Source: a virus. Taken from it: a stretch of DNA of 28,465 nucleotides. Position 1 is the first letter of the stretch, and the number at the start of each line of letters is the position of its first letter. Location of the stretch: positions 1 to 28,465 of the IMG/VR virus record IMGVR_UViG_3300020438_000204, one strand, 5' to 3'. A program made the position numbers and the translations under genes. The notes under the pieces are model-generated. The model was not told the DNA's origin. It searched no databases and worked only from the letters and a program-made list of their open reading frames with translations. Below are positions 9,501 to 17,761 of this stretch, in pieces.

Positions 9501-11504
9501 ACCTGCACTAGCAGTAACTGTCTGGCCAGTATCTAAGTTTAATGCTCCATCTATTGTAACATTTCCAAATATAGTAAAGGTGTTTGTTCCAGAAGAATCA
9601 CCATCTGCACCTAGAGTTATATTTCTTCCTACTATGTTATCTATGTAAGCGTTTTCCCATCTCTTTGCATTTGCACCTAAATTTCTAGTTCCTGTAGGTA
9701 CAATATTTGAGTCTACTTCTGCCGTGATTGTTAATGTATCTGATGAATTATCACCAATATTTGTATCACCATTTAGATTTACATTATTAAATGCTGAAGT
9801 GCCTCCAATTGCACCATTTATAGTAACAGCACCATTGAGTATTGTTTCTCCTGCAACTGTAAGTGTGCCAGCTGTACTTACATTACCTGAGGTATCTGCT
9901 ACTGTAAATTTATTTGTATCTACTGCAATACCGCCATTAAAACTTGCTAAACCTCCAGCTGTCAATGTTCCTGTAGTTGCAATATTACCAGTAGTGTCTG
10001 CAACTGTAAAAGCACTATCAACATCTATACCACCATCTAGACTTGCTAAACCTGTCGTGTTCAATGTTGTTATATTACCAACACTAATATTACCTTGTGA
10101 TAATGTTGTGATTCCATTCGTAGCAGTTATTGTTCCAGCAAACGTAGCGTTTTCATCAACATCTAGAGTATCTATATGTGCTGTGCCATCTATGAATAGG
10201 TTTTGCCATTCTCTATTTGTTGATCCTAAATTATGCGTGCCATCTGTTTTTGGTATGAGTGAAGTTGAAACGCCTTGTCCACTTCCAACTGCAACTGAAA
10301 GTTCATCTATGTTTGCAACACCATCTAAATGCAAATCTTTCCACTGTTTTGATGAAGAACCTAAATCTCTTGCATCATCTGTAGATGGAACTAAATCTGA
10401 AGCAAATTGTGCAGTTGCTGTAATAGTGTCAGTTGTTGCGTTACCTAATACAGTATCACCAGTTGAGGTAAGATTTACAGCAGTTAAATTTCCTGTTGTG
10501 CCGAGAGTACCGCCTATTGTTACGTTGTTTAGTGTAGCAGTTCCTGATGAGAAAATATTTCTCCACTGATAGTTTGAGTTACCTAAATCTTTTGCATTAT
10601 GAGTTGTAGGTAATAAATCTGAACTGACGCCATCTCCTGATGTTGTACTGAGACTTAACTTATCAGTAGTCACAACACCACTAAAATTACCATCCTCAAA
10701 TTTAGCTGAACCCGAACCTATATTTACTGAACCGCCAGAAGGTAATATTGTTCCTGAAGTTGTTATACCTACAGTTGTAAGTCTACCAGCTGATTGAAAG
10801 TTACCATCTGCACCAAACGTATGTACAGTATTATTCGCACTTGTCTGAATTTTTAAATTACTATCTGCATCTGCACTTACAAGCTGTATCAGTAAGTCTG
10901 AATTACCAGCTGTAGAGTCGCCATCACCATAAACTCTAAACTTATCTTGTCCTCCAGTACCTGCTGAAAATCTTAAATCAGGTGTGTTGAGTTCTTCTGA
11001 GAAAGCTGTATTAGAAGAAGATAATATAATGTGTGCGGCATTAGAAGATAAATCTCCTAATTGTCTCATTGTCAAAGGTGTTGCTGTTATCTCTGATAAA
11101 CCAGTTTTTCTTAAAAAGTCACCAGAGTTACCACCAGTTACACGAATACGTGATAAATCACCCATGATAATTCTATCGTCAGCGGCCGTTGTAAAATTTA
11201 CATTTCCTGTAAATTCTGTATTCGCATTTATTGTAAAAGATCTAGCTTCAATTGTTGTATTTGAATGAAGAGTTATTGCACTTTCGTTTGTAGTATTACC
11301 ACCTCGTATCGAACTGGATCTAAAATTTAAAGCACTAAATGTACCTTTGATATGGCCATCGCCTCTTGATGTACCTCCTCTTGCGGCACCAGTTCTTGTC
11401 ACTGTAACAACATTGTTACCTATTGTAGTGGCGGCTAAATTAGTATTCAGTCTCCAAGTATTGAAGCTATCTACAAGATTTGTATTTGCTATCGTTACAG
11501 TCAT
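6591..11504 (-). CDS. Large tail fibre with C-terminal S74 intramolecular chaperone (1637 aa)
   Basis: A long, Cys-poor, Thr/Ser/Gly/Asn-rich beta protein typical of trimeric phage fibres. A short N-terminal domain (1-130) is followed by five P-x(n)-DLG-x(n)-W repeats at about 294-322, 369-395, 414-440, 599-624 and 703-730. A module with DRGIIMKYNSSGAKKAFIGF lies near 1080-1115. Two blocks of V-T-G-(N/D) repeats lie near 1131-1152 and 1184-1210, and a KLANDAVDADKL repeat near 1380-1430. The last 92 residues are a Peptidase_S74 chaperone, SDARLKHDIETID...VGVIAQEVEEILPQVV, ending in a coiled coil. Ser1546 and Lys1551 match the Ser-Lys dyad spacing known for autocleavage just before the Ser, so the chaperone is probably shed after trimerisation. 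Gene spacing to both neighbours is 0-2 nt. Confidence 0.93.
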   Translation of the reverse strand: MTVTIANTNLVDSFNTWRLNTNLAATTIGNNVVTVTRTGAARGGTSRGDGHIKGTFSALNFRSSSIRGGNTTNESAITLHSNTTIEARSFTINANTEFTGNVNFTTAADDRIIMGDLSRIRVTGGNSGDFLRKTGLSEITATPLTMRQLGDLSSNAAHIILSSSNTAFSEELNTPDLRFSAGTGGQDKFRVYGDGDSTAGNSDLLIQLVSADADSNLKIQTSANNTVHTFGADGNFQSAGRLTTVGITTSGTILPSGGSVNIGSGSAKFEDGNFSGVVTTDKLSLSTTSGDGVSSDLLPTTHNAKDLGNSNYQWRNIFSSGTATLNNVTIGGTLGTTGNLTAVNLTSTGDTVLGNATTDTITATAQFASDLVPSTDDARDLGSSSKQWKDLHLDGVANIDELSVAVGSGQGVSTSLIPKTDGTHNLGSTNREWQNLFIDGTAHIDTLDVDENATFAGTITATNGITTLSQGNISVGNITTLNTTGLASLDGGIDVDSAFTVADTTGNIATTGTLTAGGLASFNGGIAVDTNKFTVADTSGNVSTAGTLTVAGETILNGAVTINGAIGGTSAFNNVNLNGDTNIGDNSSDTLTITAEVDSNIVPTGTRNLGANAKRWENAYIDNIVGRNITLGADGDSSGTNTFTIFGNVTIDGALNLDTGQTVTASAGSFTNVTTTGNMSVEGNSTLGNAGTDTVAINGVVSTDIIPNGNKTKDLGSGSARWKVGYFDSINVLEDITITDDLEVDGLMTVGETLAVTGAVSGGSLAISGTSNFAGNVDFDGAITRDGGTVLFDTNGVLNQSSIASGAIVSAKLASVATGATVGSATAVPIITFNNQGQITSATTTSVAGVSGFAYDSSNKRFRITTQAGTNLDASIAAGSITSTELDTVSGLTVKEYGSATEVPVFSVDAKGRITAAAEVAVAGLTSVAYTSANNNVRISTGDGKTHDLTIAPATASVKGVASFTNDFTVSTGAVSLADTVVKTLAGDSGTITPSSHSFTIAGTSNEIETSASGSTLTVGLPNDVTVGNDLTVSRDLDVTRNVSIGGNLTVTGTTTTVNSTTVSIADPIFELGADGSDDNLDRGIIMKYNSSGAKKAFIGFDDSDGKFTMIPDATDTAAVITGTVGTLKANLQGDVTGNVTGNVSGNITGGSSSFTTVDINGGTIDGANIGATTAGTGAFTTISASGNITGNLVGDVTGDVTGNVTGNVSGTSGSTTGNAATATALATARDIGGASFDGSGNIDVKVKTTSEGSSASDHFLTFVSSTTTSNVQDIKEDADLKYKPSTGTLTSAIVSAGTNFLGDTLKNTDGRDVITKLSSAVDGNQFHGTSTSAATLTNGRNISLSGAVTGVIGFDGSQAVTIATEFGTGGGTTIGSSTIATDAVTTPKLANDAVDADKLKDSALTDSDRAVTENHIRDNSISHAKLKVDCVDETNLDETKQYLMEGLTVNNIDIDGNTISTLNNANLTLDSMGDILLNADGGDIQLQDAGATFGVLSNNGSGSLIIKNGPSSTTMMTGSGANVAFAGNITVASTIVAQGDITAFSDARLKHDIETIDNALDKVDNLRGVTYKMIEDASHTEKVGVIAQEVEEILPQVVHTSDDEMQTKSVDYGKLCAVLIEAVKELKKEVEELKGK
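7874..7950 (-). repeat. In-frame 12-bp tandem repeats encoding V-T-G-N/D units (block 1)
   Basis: The + strand shows repeated units of the form ttaca/gtca-cc-ag. On the minus strand they encode successive four-residue NVTG/DVTG units inside the S74 fibre. Unit length is 12 bp, so copy-number change keeps the frame. A second, related block lies at 8053..8112. Confidence 0.7.
8053..8112 (-). repeat. In-frame 12-bp tandem repeats encoding V-T-G-N units (block 2)
   Basis: Same 12-bp unit as the block at 7874..7950, encoding GDVTGNVTGNVSGNITGG. The two blocks flank a GTIDGANIGATTAGTGAF module of the fibre shaft. The arrangement looks like internal duplication of a shaft cassette. Confidence 0.65.
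9315..10625 (-). repeat. Degenerate fibre-shaft repeat array (five P...DLG...W units)
   Basis: Five copies of a roughly 27-residue motif are encoded here: a hydrophobic-Pro turn, then (D/N)LG, then a Trp and an aliphatic strand. Examples are SDLVPSTDDARDLGSSSKQW, TSLIPKTDGTHNLGS and STDIIPNGNKTKDLGSGSARW. Two relatives, with Phe or Tyr in place of Trp, occur in the separate PKD fibre gene at its residues 97-122 and 249-276. The units are diverged at DNA level, so the array is old or under selection rather than freshly duplicated. Confidence 0.7.
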
Positions 11505-11506
11505 AT

Positions 11507-11740
11507 CTAACCTTCTTTATTAATAAGTGAATGTACAAGATTTTTTAGATTAGCAATTTCTTCTTTCATCTCTTGTATCTCGTTATCTTTTTTCTTTGCC
11601 TGTTCTCTTCTTCTTCTATACAATTCTAAACTATTCATATCAGTCTCTAGTACAGCACTATTTTTACTATCTCGTCTGAGAGTCTCTTCGTTCTCAACTT
11701 TATATAACTCTCCGTTACTCTTACCCCAACTCAATTCCAT
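11507..11740 (-). CDS. Small coiled-coil protein (77 aa) between the DUF4815 protein and the tail fibre
   Basis: The N-terminal half is polar (MELSWGKSNGELYKVENEE, then SKNSAVLETDMNSLELYRRR) and the C-terminal half (about residues 43-72) is a predicted coiled coil with a basic start and heptad hydrophobics (IQEMKEEIANLKNLVHSLI). The SAV-xx-D-xxALExY pattern before the helix resembles short conserved proteins that I recall from the same place in other T4-like marine phages. The ATG is one base beyond the stop of the 2002-aa gene and the stop is 2 nt before the fibre ATG, so the gene is genuine and co-translated. A trimeric coiled-coil adaptor between baseplate and fibre is one possible role; this is inference. 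Confidence 0.78.
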   Translation of the reverse strand: MELSWGKSNGELYKVENEETLRRDSKNSAVLETDMNSLELYRRRREQAKKKDNEIQEMKEEIANLKNLVHSLINKEG

Positions 11741-11741
11741 T

Positions 11742-14700
11742 TTATACCTGTAATGCTATTGCTCTTAAATCTTTTATAAATGGTACACTCGCATTTGATG
11801 TTGATGTTAAAACAATCTTGAAGGCAAATGTTTTATATGTTTTATGCACGATACCACTTGATGTTCTATATGAAACAATATTACTATCAGCAGTATTTAG
11901 TCTAGCTTGATTATCATTATTACTTCCTAAGAAATCTTGTCCGTCTGTATTTGCAGATAGAGTATATTCAAACTCTTTGAAATCGTTTGTATCAGCAGTA
12001 TCAGAAATTATTGATGCAGACGTAGCTTGTGTTAGTAAAGTATAATCTTTATCAGCGAGAGGCTCACCATCTGATGATGCTAATAACTGAGCATAAACTC
12101 TTACATTTGTACCTGAAGGTTTGTAAGCTGTAACAAAAACTCTTAAATCTTCAGCATCTTGTCCGTCAGCGAGTTCAATTGGTTTAGAAAAGTAACGTGT
12201 TGATGCACTACCAACTTCTTTTGTTTCTTCATTTGTTACATTATCGTTGATAACATTTTCTAAAATATATGAATTAGCTCTTGACAAATCTACAACTGGT
12301 GATACTTTAGAATCGCTAGTATTTAAGAATCCTTTGATGACAAGAGTTTTCTTAGAACCATTCACAGCAGTCAAAGCACTTTCATTTAATTTACTAAAGA
12401 CAGCTTTTGTATTATCAGTAAATGGATTTTCAATTTCTAAATCTATATCTTTTTCGCCAGTGTTAATAACACCACCAGATGTTGCCGTTCGTACCGAGAA
12501 TGTTGAAGAAGTATTAGCTACGTTTAATACTGCTATTTTTGGTACCATCACATTGTTAACAATATTTTCTGCTGTCAATATTCTTGCTGAAGCTCCACTA
12601 ACTTGGCCTCTTATAAAACCATTTGCGTTTCCTGTGTACGTTGAGTTTTTCAATGTCATTTTTTCATTTAACTCATCGATGAAATCTAAGAAACCAGTGT
12701 TTGTGTTTGCAGTAAAAGCTGTTGTGTTTCCACACCAACCACCATGTGTTGTGCTACCACTTAGAAAGATATTGTTTGTGTTTGAACTTGCTGTTGTTGG
12801 AAAGTCTTTAAAAGCATCTATCTTAACTGTGACTTGATATTGTACACTGTTTTGTACAATCTGTCTTACAGTACCATTTGCAAAGTTAGCACCTGATGTG
12901 GCTTTTGTTTTAAGTACACTACCAACTGCTATAGTCTGATTGTTAGAAAATGTCAATACAGATTCAGCACGTACCTTTTCTTCAGGATTAAATGTACCAG
13001 CTTTATTATCATATGTCATAAACTCATTATCAGGATTTTCTAAGAATACAGTACCTTGTGACTTAGAAAACTCGGCCCTATGTAACTGAAATTTTAAGTC
13101 TTCAGATTGAATAGGTGTATAAGTTTTATCATTTGCAGAACTGAGTAGAACACCAGCGCCTGGTTGTTTATCAATCAACTCACCGGTATCAATATCTTTT
13201 CCGCCTAGTTGTGCTACCCATACTGCATACTCGTCTGAGTTACCAGCAGGAACTATTGTGATACAATAATCTTTATAGTTCTTCAAAAATACTGGTGAGT
13301 CAAATGTAAATGTTGTTGCTGTTGTAGCAGAAGTTTCACTAGCGTTGATAGACGCTGGAAATAATGTCTTCGATGCATATGGTAAAACAGTTGGTGTTGG
13401 ATGGCCATTATCTACTTCACGTATTTGTACAGTGATAGGTAGAGATGCCGCTTTTTTAAAGAAGTATAAATCAACTTTAGTAATAAACACACCAGAAGAT
13501 TGTTCTTCATTTACTGAGAATGTTTGCGAGATAGGATCTGGATTTATTGTACGTGTACTAAGAACAACTCTTGAAGTCTGAACTCTTGTGTCTGTTACAT
13601 CTTCTGTTTTTATCTGTGGTGTCACAAGATTCATAGAAGCTCCTCTTTGAGTAATCGTTAGAGGTATACTTGTATAATCTGCAAAAGAAGAAGTTGTTGT
13701 TAAGTCACTTGCAATTTGATTGTTTGCTACATCTTGTAATTTAAATCTTCTAGTACCAATTCTAAACTTCAATGAGTTTGTGTCAGGTATTCTGAATACA
13801 CCATGAATTGATCCAGCAGAATTTGTAACTAGAGAGTCACCTTCAACACCAGTATTCGCATGTGCAGAGTTTGTTGGTGTTGTAAAACCAGCAACTGACT
13901 CATCATCAAAGTAAGGATAAACTCTTGTGCTAGGTTTCATACCATGTGCGGTAAACTTTAGAAGTCTTGAACGCATGAACTCTCTTACTGCTACTTGCTG
14001 TATGTAGTTACCTATGTTAAAAGTCTGATTAGAAGGACTTATAGATGTTTGGATACCTGCACGTATTTGTTCTTGTTGTAAAGTACCTATAGTAGATATA
14101 GTTCCTCTACCCGAGTTCAACTCTTGAAAACTTCCACCACGACTTTCTGAAATATCTGTGATACGTGCATTATCAGTATTAATCCACCCACCCCAATCAG
14201 TACCAGTAAATCCTGTAGCGGCCGCTAATTGTTCAAAAGCTTCAAACATACCTGAGAAGTCCATTTGAATGTCAGGCAGTGCTGTGATATCAGGTGTATT
14301 ATCCATAGGTGGATCTAATGTCATATCACCTAACCAGTTGAATGTCAATTCTTGAACTGGATTTCTTGCTTTACTTGCTTTATCTTGATTTATAAAAGAC
14401 GTATGTGTATAGGCTAATGTAAGTAAGTTACCTGTTTGTGCTACGTTTGAAGAAGTAAACGACTTATCCTTCTCCATGAGAATATCTCTTCTCTTAAAGT
14501 AAGGACGTAGTTGATTTTTATTTCTATCAATTGATGCTCTATAACCTTTCTTTCCTGAGTCTGATAGATTATGGCCATCAAAGTTCTCTACAAAGAATCC
14601 ATTCTTAAATCTATCAAAACCAGAACTATTAAACAGTTGCTTATTCTTTATACTTGCTTCAAGAGCATTAAGAGAAGAATAGTATTCGGCATTCTTTAAT

Positions 14701-17700
14701 CTTTCATCAATACCTCTCAAGTCTTTCATTGTGTATCGTCTATTATTTTCCAAAGTAAGCTTTACACCATATGCACCTTTATTATTATCTCTTGCTACTT
14801 TTGAAGATAGGGATGGATATACTGGTATATTTAAAACACCTAGAGTCATAGCGTTTGCTTTTTCTTCAGGTACTTTTGGTGTTGCGGCTGGTATACCTTT
14901 AATTGCTTCTAGTTTACCTTCTTCTGTAATTACAATTCTATCTTTTCTTGGTAGATATTGTTGTACATCTGCTTGAAAGTTTTCATCAGGTGCAACCATA
15001 TGTGCGCCAGTTGCATCTACTACAAATGTATTTGGTGAAGCTTTCTCTGCTCCTGGATTTGTTGGTGAACCTGCAATCGTACCTGTTGTTGTAGGATCAC
15101 ATGTATTTGCCTTTATTGGACGAAAATCTATAGAGTCACGTAGTTCATATGATTTACCTGTTGTGGGTGATGTATACTTAGGTATTTCAAATGTCTTAAT
15201 AGTTGTTGCACTCTCAACGGCATCATTTACTGGATAAGAATCTACAGATAAGAAACCTATTCCTTGTGATGTGTTTCTTTCAAAAAATGAAAACTTGACA
15301 AGTATTCTTTTACTAGCCAAACCAAGTTGACTTGTAGATTTCTTAACAAGTTTTGCAACGTCATACATATCATCTTTTTGTCCACTGTCAAGATCAAAAT
15401 GGCTTGTTACATCTTGATCACTTGTAGTTACTGATGTCGCACTACCAAGATAGACTGCTTCTAGTTTAAATACATCTGCAACACCCAAACTCCAAGGCCC
15501 AGTTGCGCCAGATGAGTGTGTTGCAGTATTAAGATTTACGAATCTACTCTTCTTAATTGTCTTTGCGGTTTGTATAGCATTTGAGCGTAAGACATTAAAA
15601 TATACAGAACAATCAAAAGAAGTTGGTGTAGTATTTGATTGTTGTAGACTTATTGTATGTGCTGTAGCGTCAGAAGATATTGTACCATTTGCAGAAGTAT
15701 CGAATATGTAACCTTTAGGAAATACTTGTCTATGTGATACAGCATCACTAGTTCCTAATCCACTTCTTGATCCACTGATATTATCAACGGTTGTCATTGA
15801 TTCTCCATTTGTCGCAATTGATGCAATAACATGATCTTCTGTTGTTGAACTGCCAGAAAAAGGAGCTGTAGAATCTGTTAATCTTATGATATCACCAACT
15901 TGATAATAATCACTAAACTTATTTCCAGTTGAAAAACCAGCTCCTGTTATTGTTTTACCTGATCCGTTGAAAGATGTAATATGTCCTTTTCTTGGAGCAG
16001 TTTTTACTTCAGGAGTTTTTAATACAACAATAACTTTTCTTTCATTGTCGGCTGATAAAGGACTACCAGTTTCATTTAATGTTTCGACACCACCAGCGTG
16101 GGCTGAGTTAGCCGCAACTGTTGCTTGAGCATTTCCATCAAAAGTTACAGTCTTTTCTGTTCTAAAAACAAACTGTGTGTCAACATTATTAGAAGAGTCT
16201 TTTAATGTTTTTGTACCTAAAGCTGAGAATGGTAAAACTAATAAGTTATTACTTGGTTCTTGTATGACAGCATTACCATTAGTAAGAACTATATCTGCAA
16301 GTGAATTATGATCCGAGTTTGCTTCAAATACGGAACGAACATCTGCAAAGTTTTTATCTGTATTCATTCTTATATCAAACAAGAATAGTTTAAATTGTCC
16401 AGAGGCAGTTCCAGCTGTTCCTGCATGATATGCAAATCCTCTTACTTTAGCAGAACCTATCGCATTTCCTGCGGCAGTTGTATTACCAAAAGTTCTACTA
16501 GCTATAGCTGTAGCGGCCGCATCATGCAATGCAATTTCTCTAAGCCCTTGAAAGTCCCAAGTGCCTACAACATTATTTACAATTATATAATTACCAAAAG
16601 TTTGTGTTAATACTCTTGCATCTCTTGTTGTAAAGGCTGTTGCTTTGTCTACTTCTAAAGGTGTTGGATTTATGAGATGTACTTTTTGTCCATTCACATA
16701 ACCAATACCTTTGTCAACTTCTGCAATAAGTTTATTTGCATCACCACCTTCGTCTGTGTTATATCTACCTAAGTTCTCACTAGATTTTAGATGTTCACGA
16801 ACACGAATTGTAAATGGTTCTGTAGCATAGTTACCTAGTGTCTCATGAAACTTCATAGCAATATGCTTACCAATATCTGAGTACATTGTCTCTTTATTGT
16901 TTCTGATGAGTATACCATCTTTCAATTCAGCAATTGTAAAGAATGTAGCAGTATTGGCGGCACCTGTAACTCGTGATGCAAGAGTAGGTAACATTTTTAA
17001 TCTGTCAGCACCGGGAGCGGCAAAGTTAGTAGAGCCTGATGCGTTGTCGGAAAGACTACTATCTATATTTGAATTTACTAATGTCTCTACTGTTTGAAAT
17101 CCAACTTTCTTAGATGGCGATGTGCTGTACTTATCTACGATATGACTTTGAGAACCGACTCTAACAAAATGTCCTTTATGAAAAATAACACCATCTGATA
17201 CTGATGCTCTTGTACCTAGTCCAGTAGAGCTAGAAGCTATTGTGTTAGCGGCAACTACAAACGCATTACCTGCTCTATTTCTTATTGTGAGAACTTCATT
17301 ATCAACAAAAGCTTTAGTTGTATTATTTGTGCCTGAGTTTGTGTACTTGACAAAGAGTGTCATGTTATCAGGTGCGGCTCCTTCAGATCCATCAGCGACA
17401 TCTATCAACTGTGCAGTCATACCTGATGTAGTACCAGAAACTATTGTGTTTGCTACAACACCACCAGAGAAAAAATCAGTAAGTAATATAACTCTGTTGT
17501 TAGCATCTTTATCTCTAAGTTTAACAAAGTCAATATCTTCTATTTTTAAAGCGGCACCTGTAACAATTGTACCATCTACTAATATTTCGTTACCAAATCT
17601 CTCTATTTGATTTTGTAGTATTGTCTGTAGCTGAGTTAATTCTCTAGCTTGTACAGCAAAACCAGGACGAAACAAAACTCTATTATAGTTTTTCGTTTCA

Positions 17701-17750
17701 TCAAAATCATCAAAATAAGGACTTTGGTTTAAATTTGTTTCCAGTGTCAT
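11742..17750 (-). CDS. Giant DUF4815-type baseplate/tail structural protein (2002 aa)
   Basis: The N-terminus has the signature PYFDDFDETKNYNRVLFRPG followed by QARELTQLQTILQNQIERFG, which I assign to the DUF4815 family of phage structural proteins. A second landmark is YLPRKDRIVITEEGKLEAI near residues 930-950, followed by a VLNIPVYPSL segment. Around 1405-1560 there is a beta-rich, jelly-roll-like domain (SQTFSVNEEQSSGVFITKVD ... CITIVPAGNSDEYAVWV). The C-terminal part (about 1600-2002) is another beta domain ending in FIKDLRAIALQV. There is no signal peptide or membrane helix. An AGGTAAAG stretch precedes the ATG, 11 nt after the gp8 stop. It lies where T4 carries gp9-gp12, so it may link the wedge to the fibres. 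No enzymatic motif was recognised. Confidence 0.85.
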   Translation of the reverse strand: MTLETNLNQSPYFDDFDETKNYNRVLFRPGFAVQARELTQLQTILQNQIERFGNEILVDGTIVTGAALKIEDIDFVKLRDKDANNRVILLTDFFSGGVVANTIVSGTTSGMTAQLIDVADGSEGAAPDNMTLFVKYTNSGTNNTTKAFVDNEVLTIRNRAGNAFVVAANTIASSSTGLGTRASVSDGVIFHKGHFVRVGSQSHIVDKYSTSPSKKVGFQTVETLVNSNIDSSLSDNASGSTNFAAPGADRLKMLPTLASRVTGAANTATFFTIAELKDGILIRNNKETMYSDIGKHIAMKFHETLGNYATEPFTIRVREHLKSSENLGRYNTDEGGDANKLIAEVDKGIGYVNGQKVHLINPTPLEVDKATAFTTRDARVLTQTFGNYIIVNNVVGTWDFQGLREIALHDAAATAIASRTFGNTTAAGNAIGSAKVRGFAYHAGTAGTASGQFKLFLFDIRMNTDKNFADVRSVFEANSDHNSLADIVLTNGNAVIQEPSNNLLVLPFSALGTKTLKDSSNNVDTQFVFRTEKTVTFDGNAQATVAANSAHAGGVETLNETGSPLSADNERKVIVVLKTPEVKTAPRKGHITSFNGSGKTITGAGFSTGNKFSDYYQVGDIIRLTDSTAPFSGSSTTEDHVIASIATNGESMTTVDNISGSRSGLGTSDAVSHRQVFPKGYIFDTSANGTISSDATAHTISLQQSNTTPTSFDCSVYFNVLRSNAIQTAKTIKKSRFVNLNTATHSSGATGPWSLGVADVFKLEAVYLGSATSVTTSDQDVTSHFDLDSGQKDDMYDVAKLVKKSTSQLGLASKRILVKFSFFERNTSQGIGFLSVDSYPVNDAVESATTIKTFEIPKYTSPTTGKSYELRDSIDFRPIKANTCDPTTTGTIAGSPTNPGAEKASPNTFVVDATGAHMVAPDENFQADVQQYLPRKDRIVITEEGKLEAIKGIPAATPKVPEEKANAMTLGVLNIPVYPSLSSKVARDNNKGAYGVKLTLENNRRYTMKDLRGIDERLKNAEYYSSLNALEASIKNKQLFNSSGFDRFKNGFFVENFDGHNLSDSGKKGYRASIDRNKNQLRPYFKRRDILMEKDKSFTSSNVAQTGNLLTLAYTHTSFINQDKASKARNPVQELTFNWLGDMTLDPPMDNTPDITALPDIQMDFSGMFEAFEQLAAATGFTGTDWGGWINTDNARITDISESRGGSFQELNSGRGTISTIGTLQQEQIRAGIQTSISPSNQTFNIGNYIQQVAVREFMRSRLLKFTAHGMKPSTRVYPYFDDESVAGFTTPTNSAHANTGVEGDSLVTNSAGSIHGVFRIPDTNSLKFRIGTRRFKLQDVANNQIASDLTTTSSFADYTSIPLTITQRGASMNLVTPQIKTEDVTDTRVQTSRVVLSTRTINPDPISQTFSVNEEQSSGVFITKVDLYFFKKAASLPITVQIREVDNGHPTPTVLPYASKTLFPASINASETSATTATTFTFDSPVFLKNYKDYCITIVPAGNSDEYAVWVAQLGGKDIDTGELIDKQPGAGVLLSSANDKTYTPIQSEDLKFQLHRAEFSKSQGTVFLENPDNEFMTYDNKAGTFNPEEKVRAESVLTFSNNQTIAVGSVLKTKATSGANFANGTVRQIVQNSVQYQVTVKIDAFKDFPTTASSNTNNIFLSGSTTHGGWCGNTTAFTANTNTGFLDFIDELNEKMTLKNSTYTGNANGFIRGQVSGASARILTAENIVNNVMVPKIAVLNVANTSSTFSVRTATSGGVINTGEKDIDLEIENPFTDNTKAVFSKLNESALTAVNGSKKTLVIKGFLNTSDSKVSPVVDLSRANSYILENVINDNVTNEETKEVGSASTRYFSKPIELADGQDAEDLRVFVTAYKPSGTNVRVYAQLLASSDGEPLADKDYTLLTQATSASIISDTADTNDFKEFEYTLSANTDGQDFLGSNNDNQARLNTADSNIVSYRTSSGIVHKTYKTFAFKIVLTSTSNASVPFIKDLRAIALQV

Positions 17751-17761
17751 CTACTTTACCT

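Noticed and set aside
9724-10569. 281-aa open frame on the + strand inside the S74 fibre
   Set aside because: Same explanation: low-complexity antisense of the DLG repeat array, no start signal and no recognisable fold.
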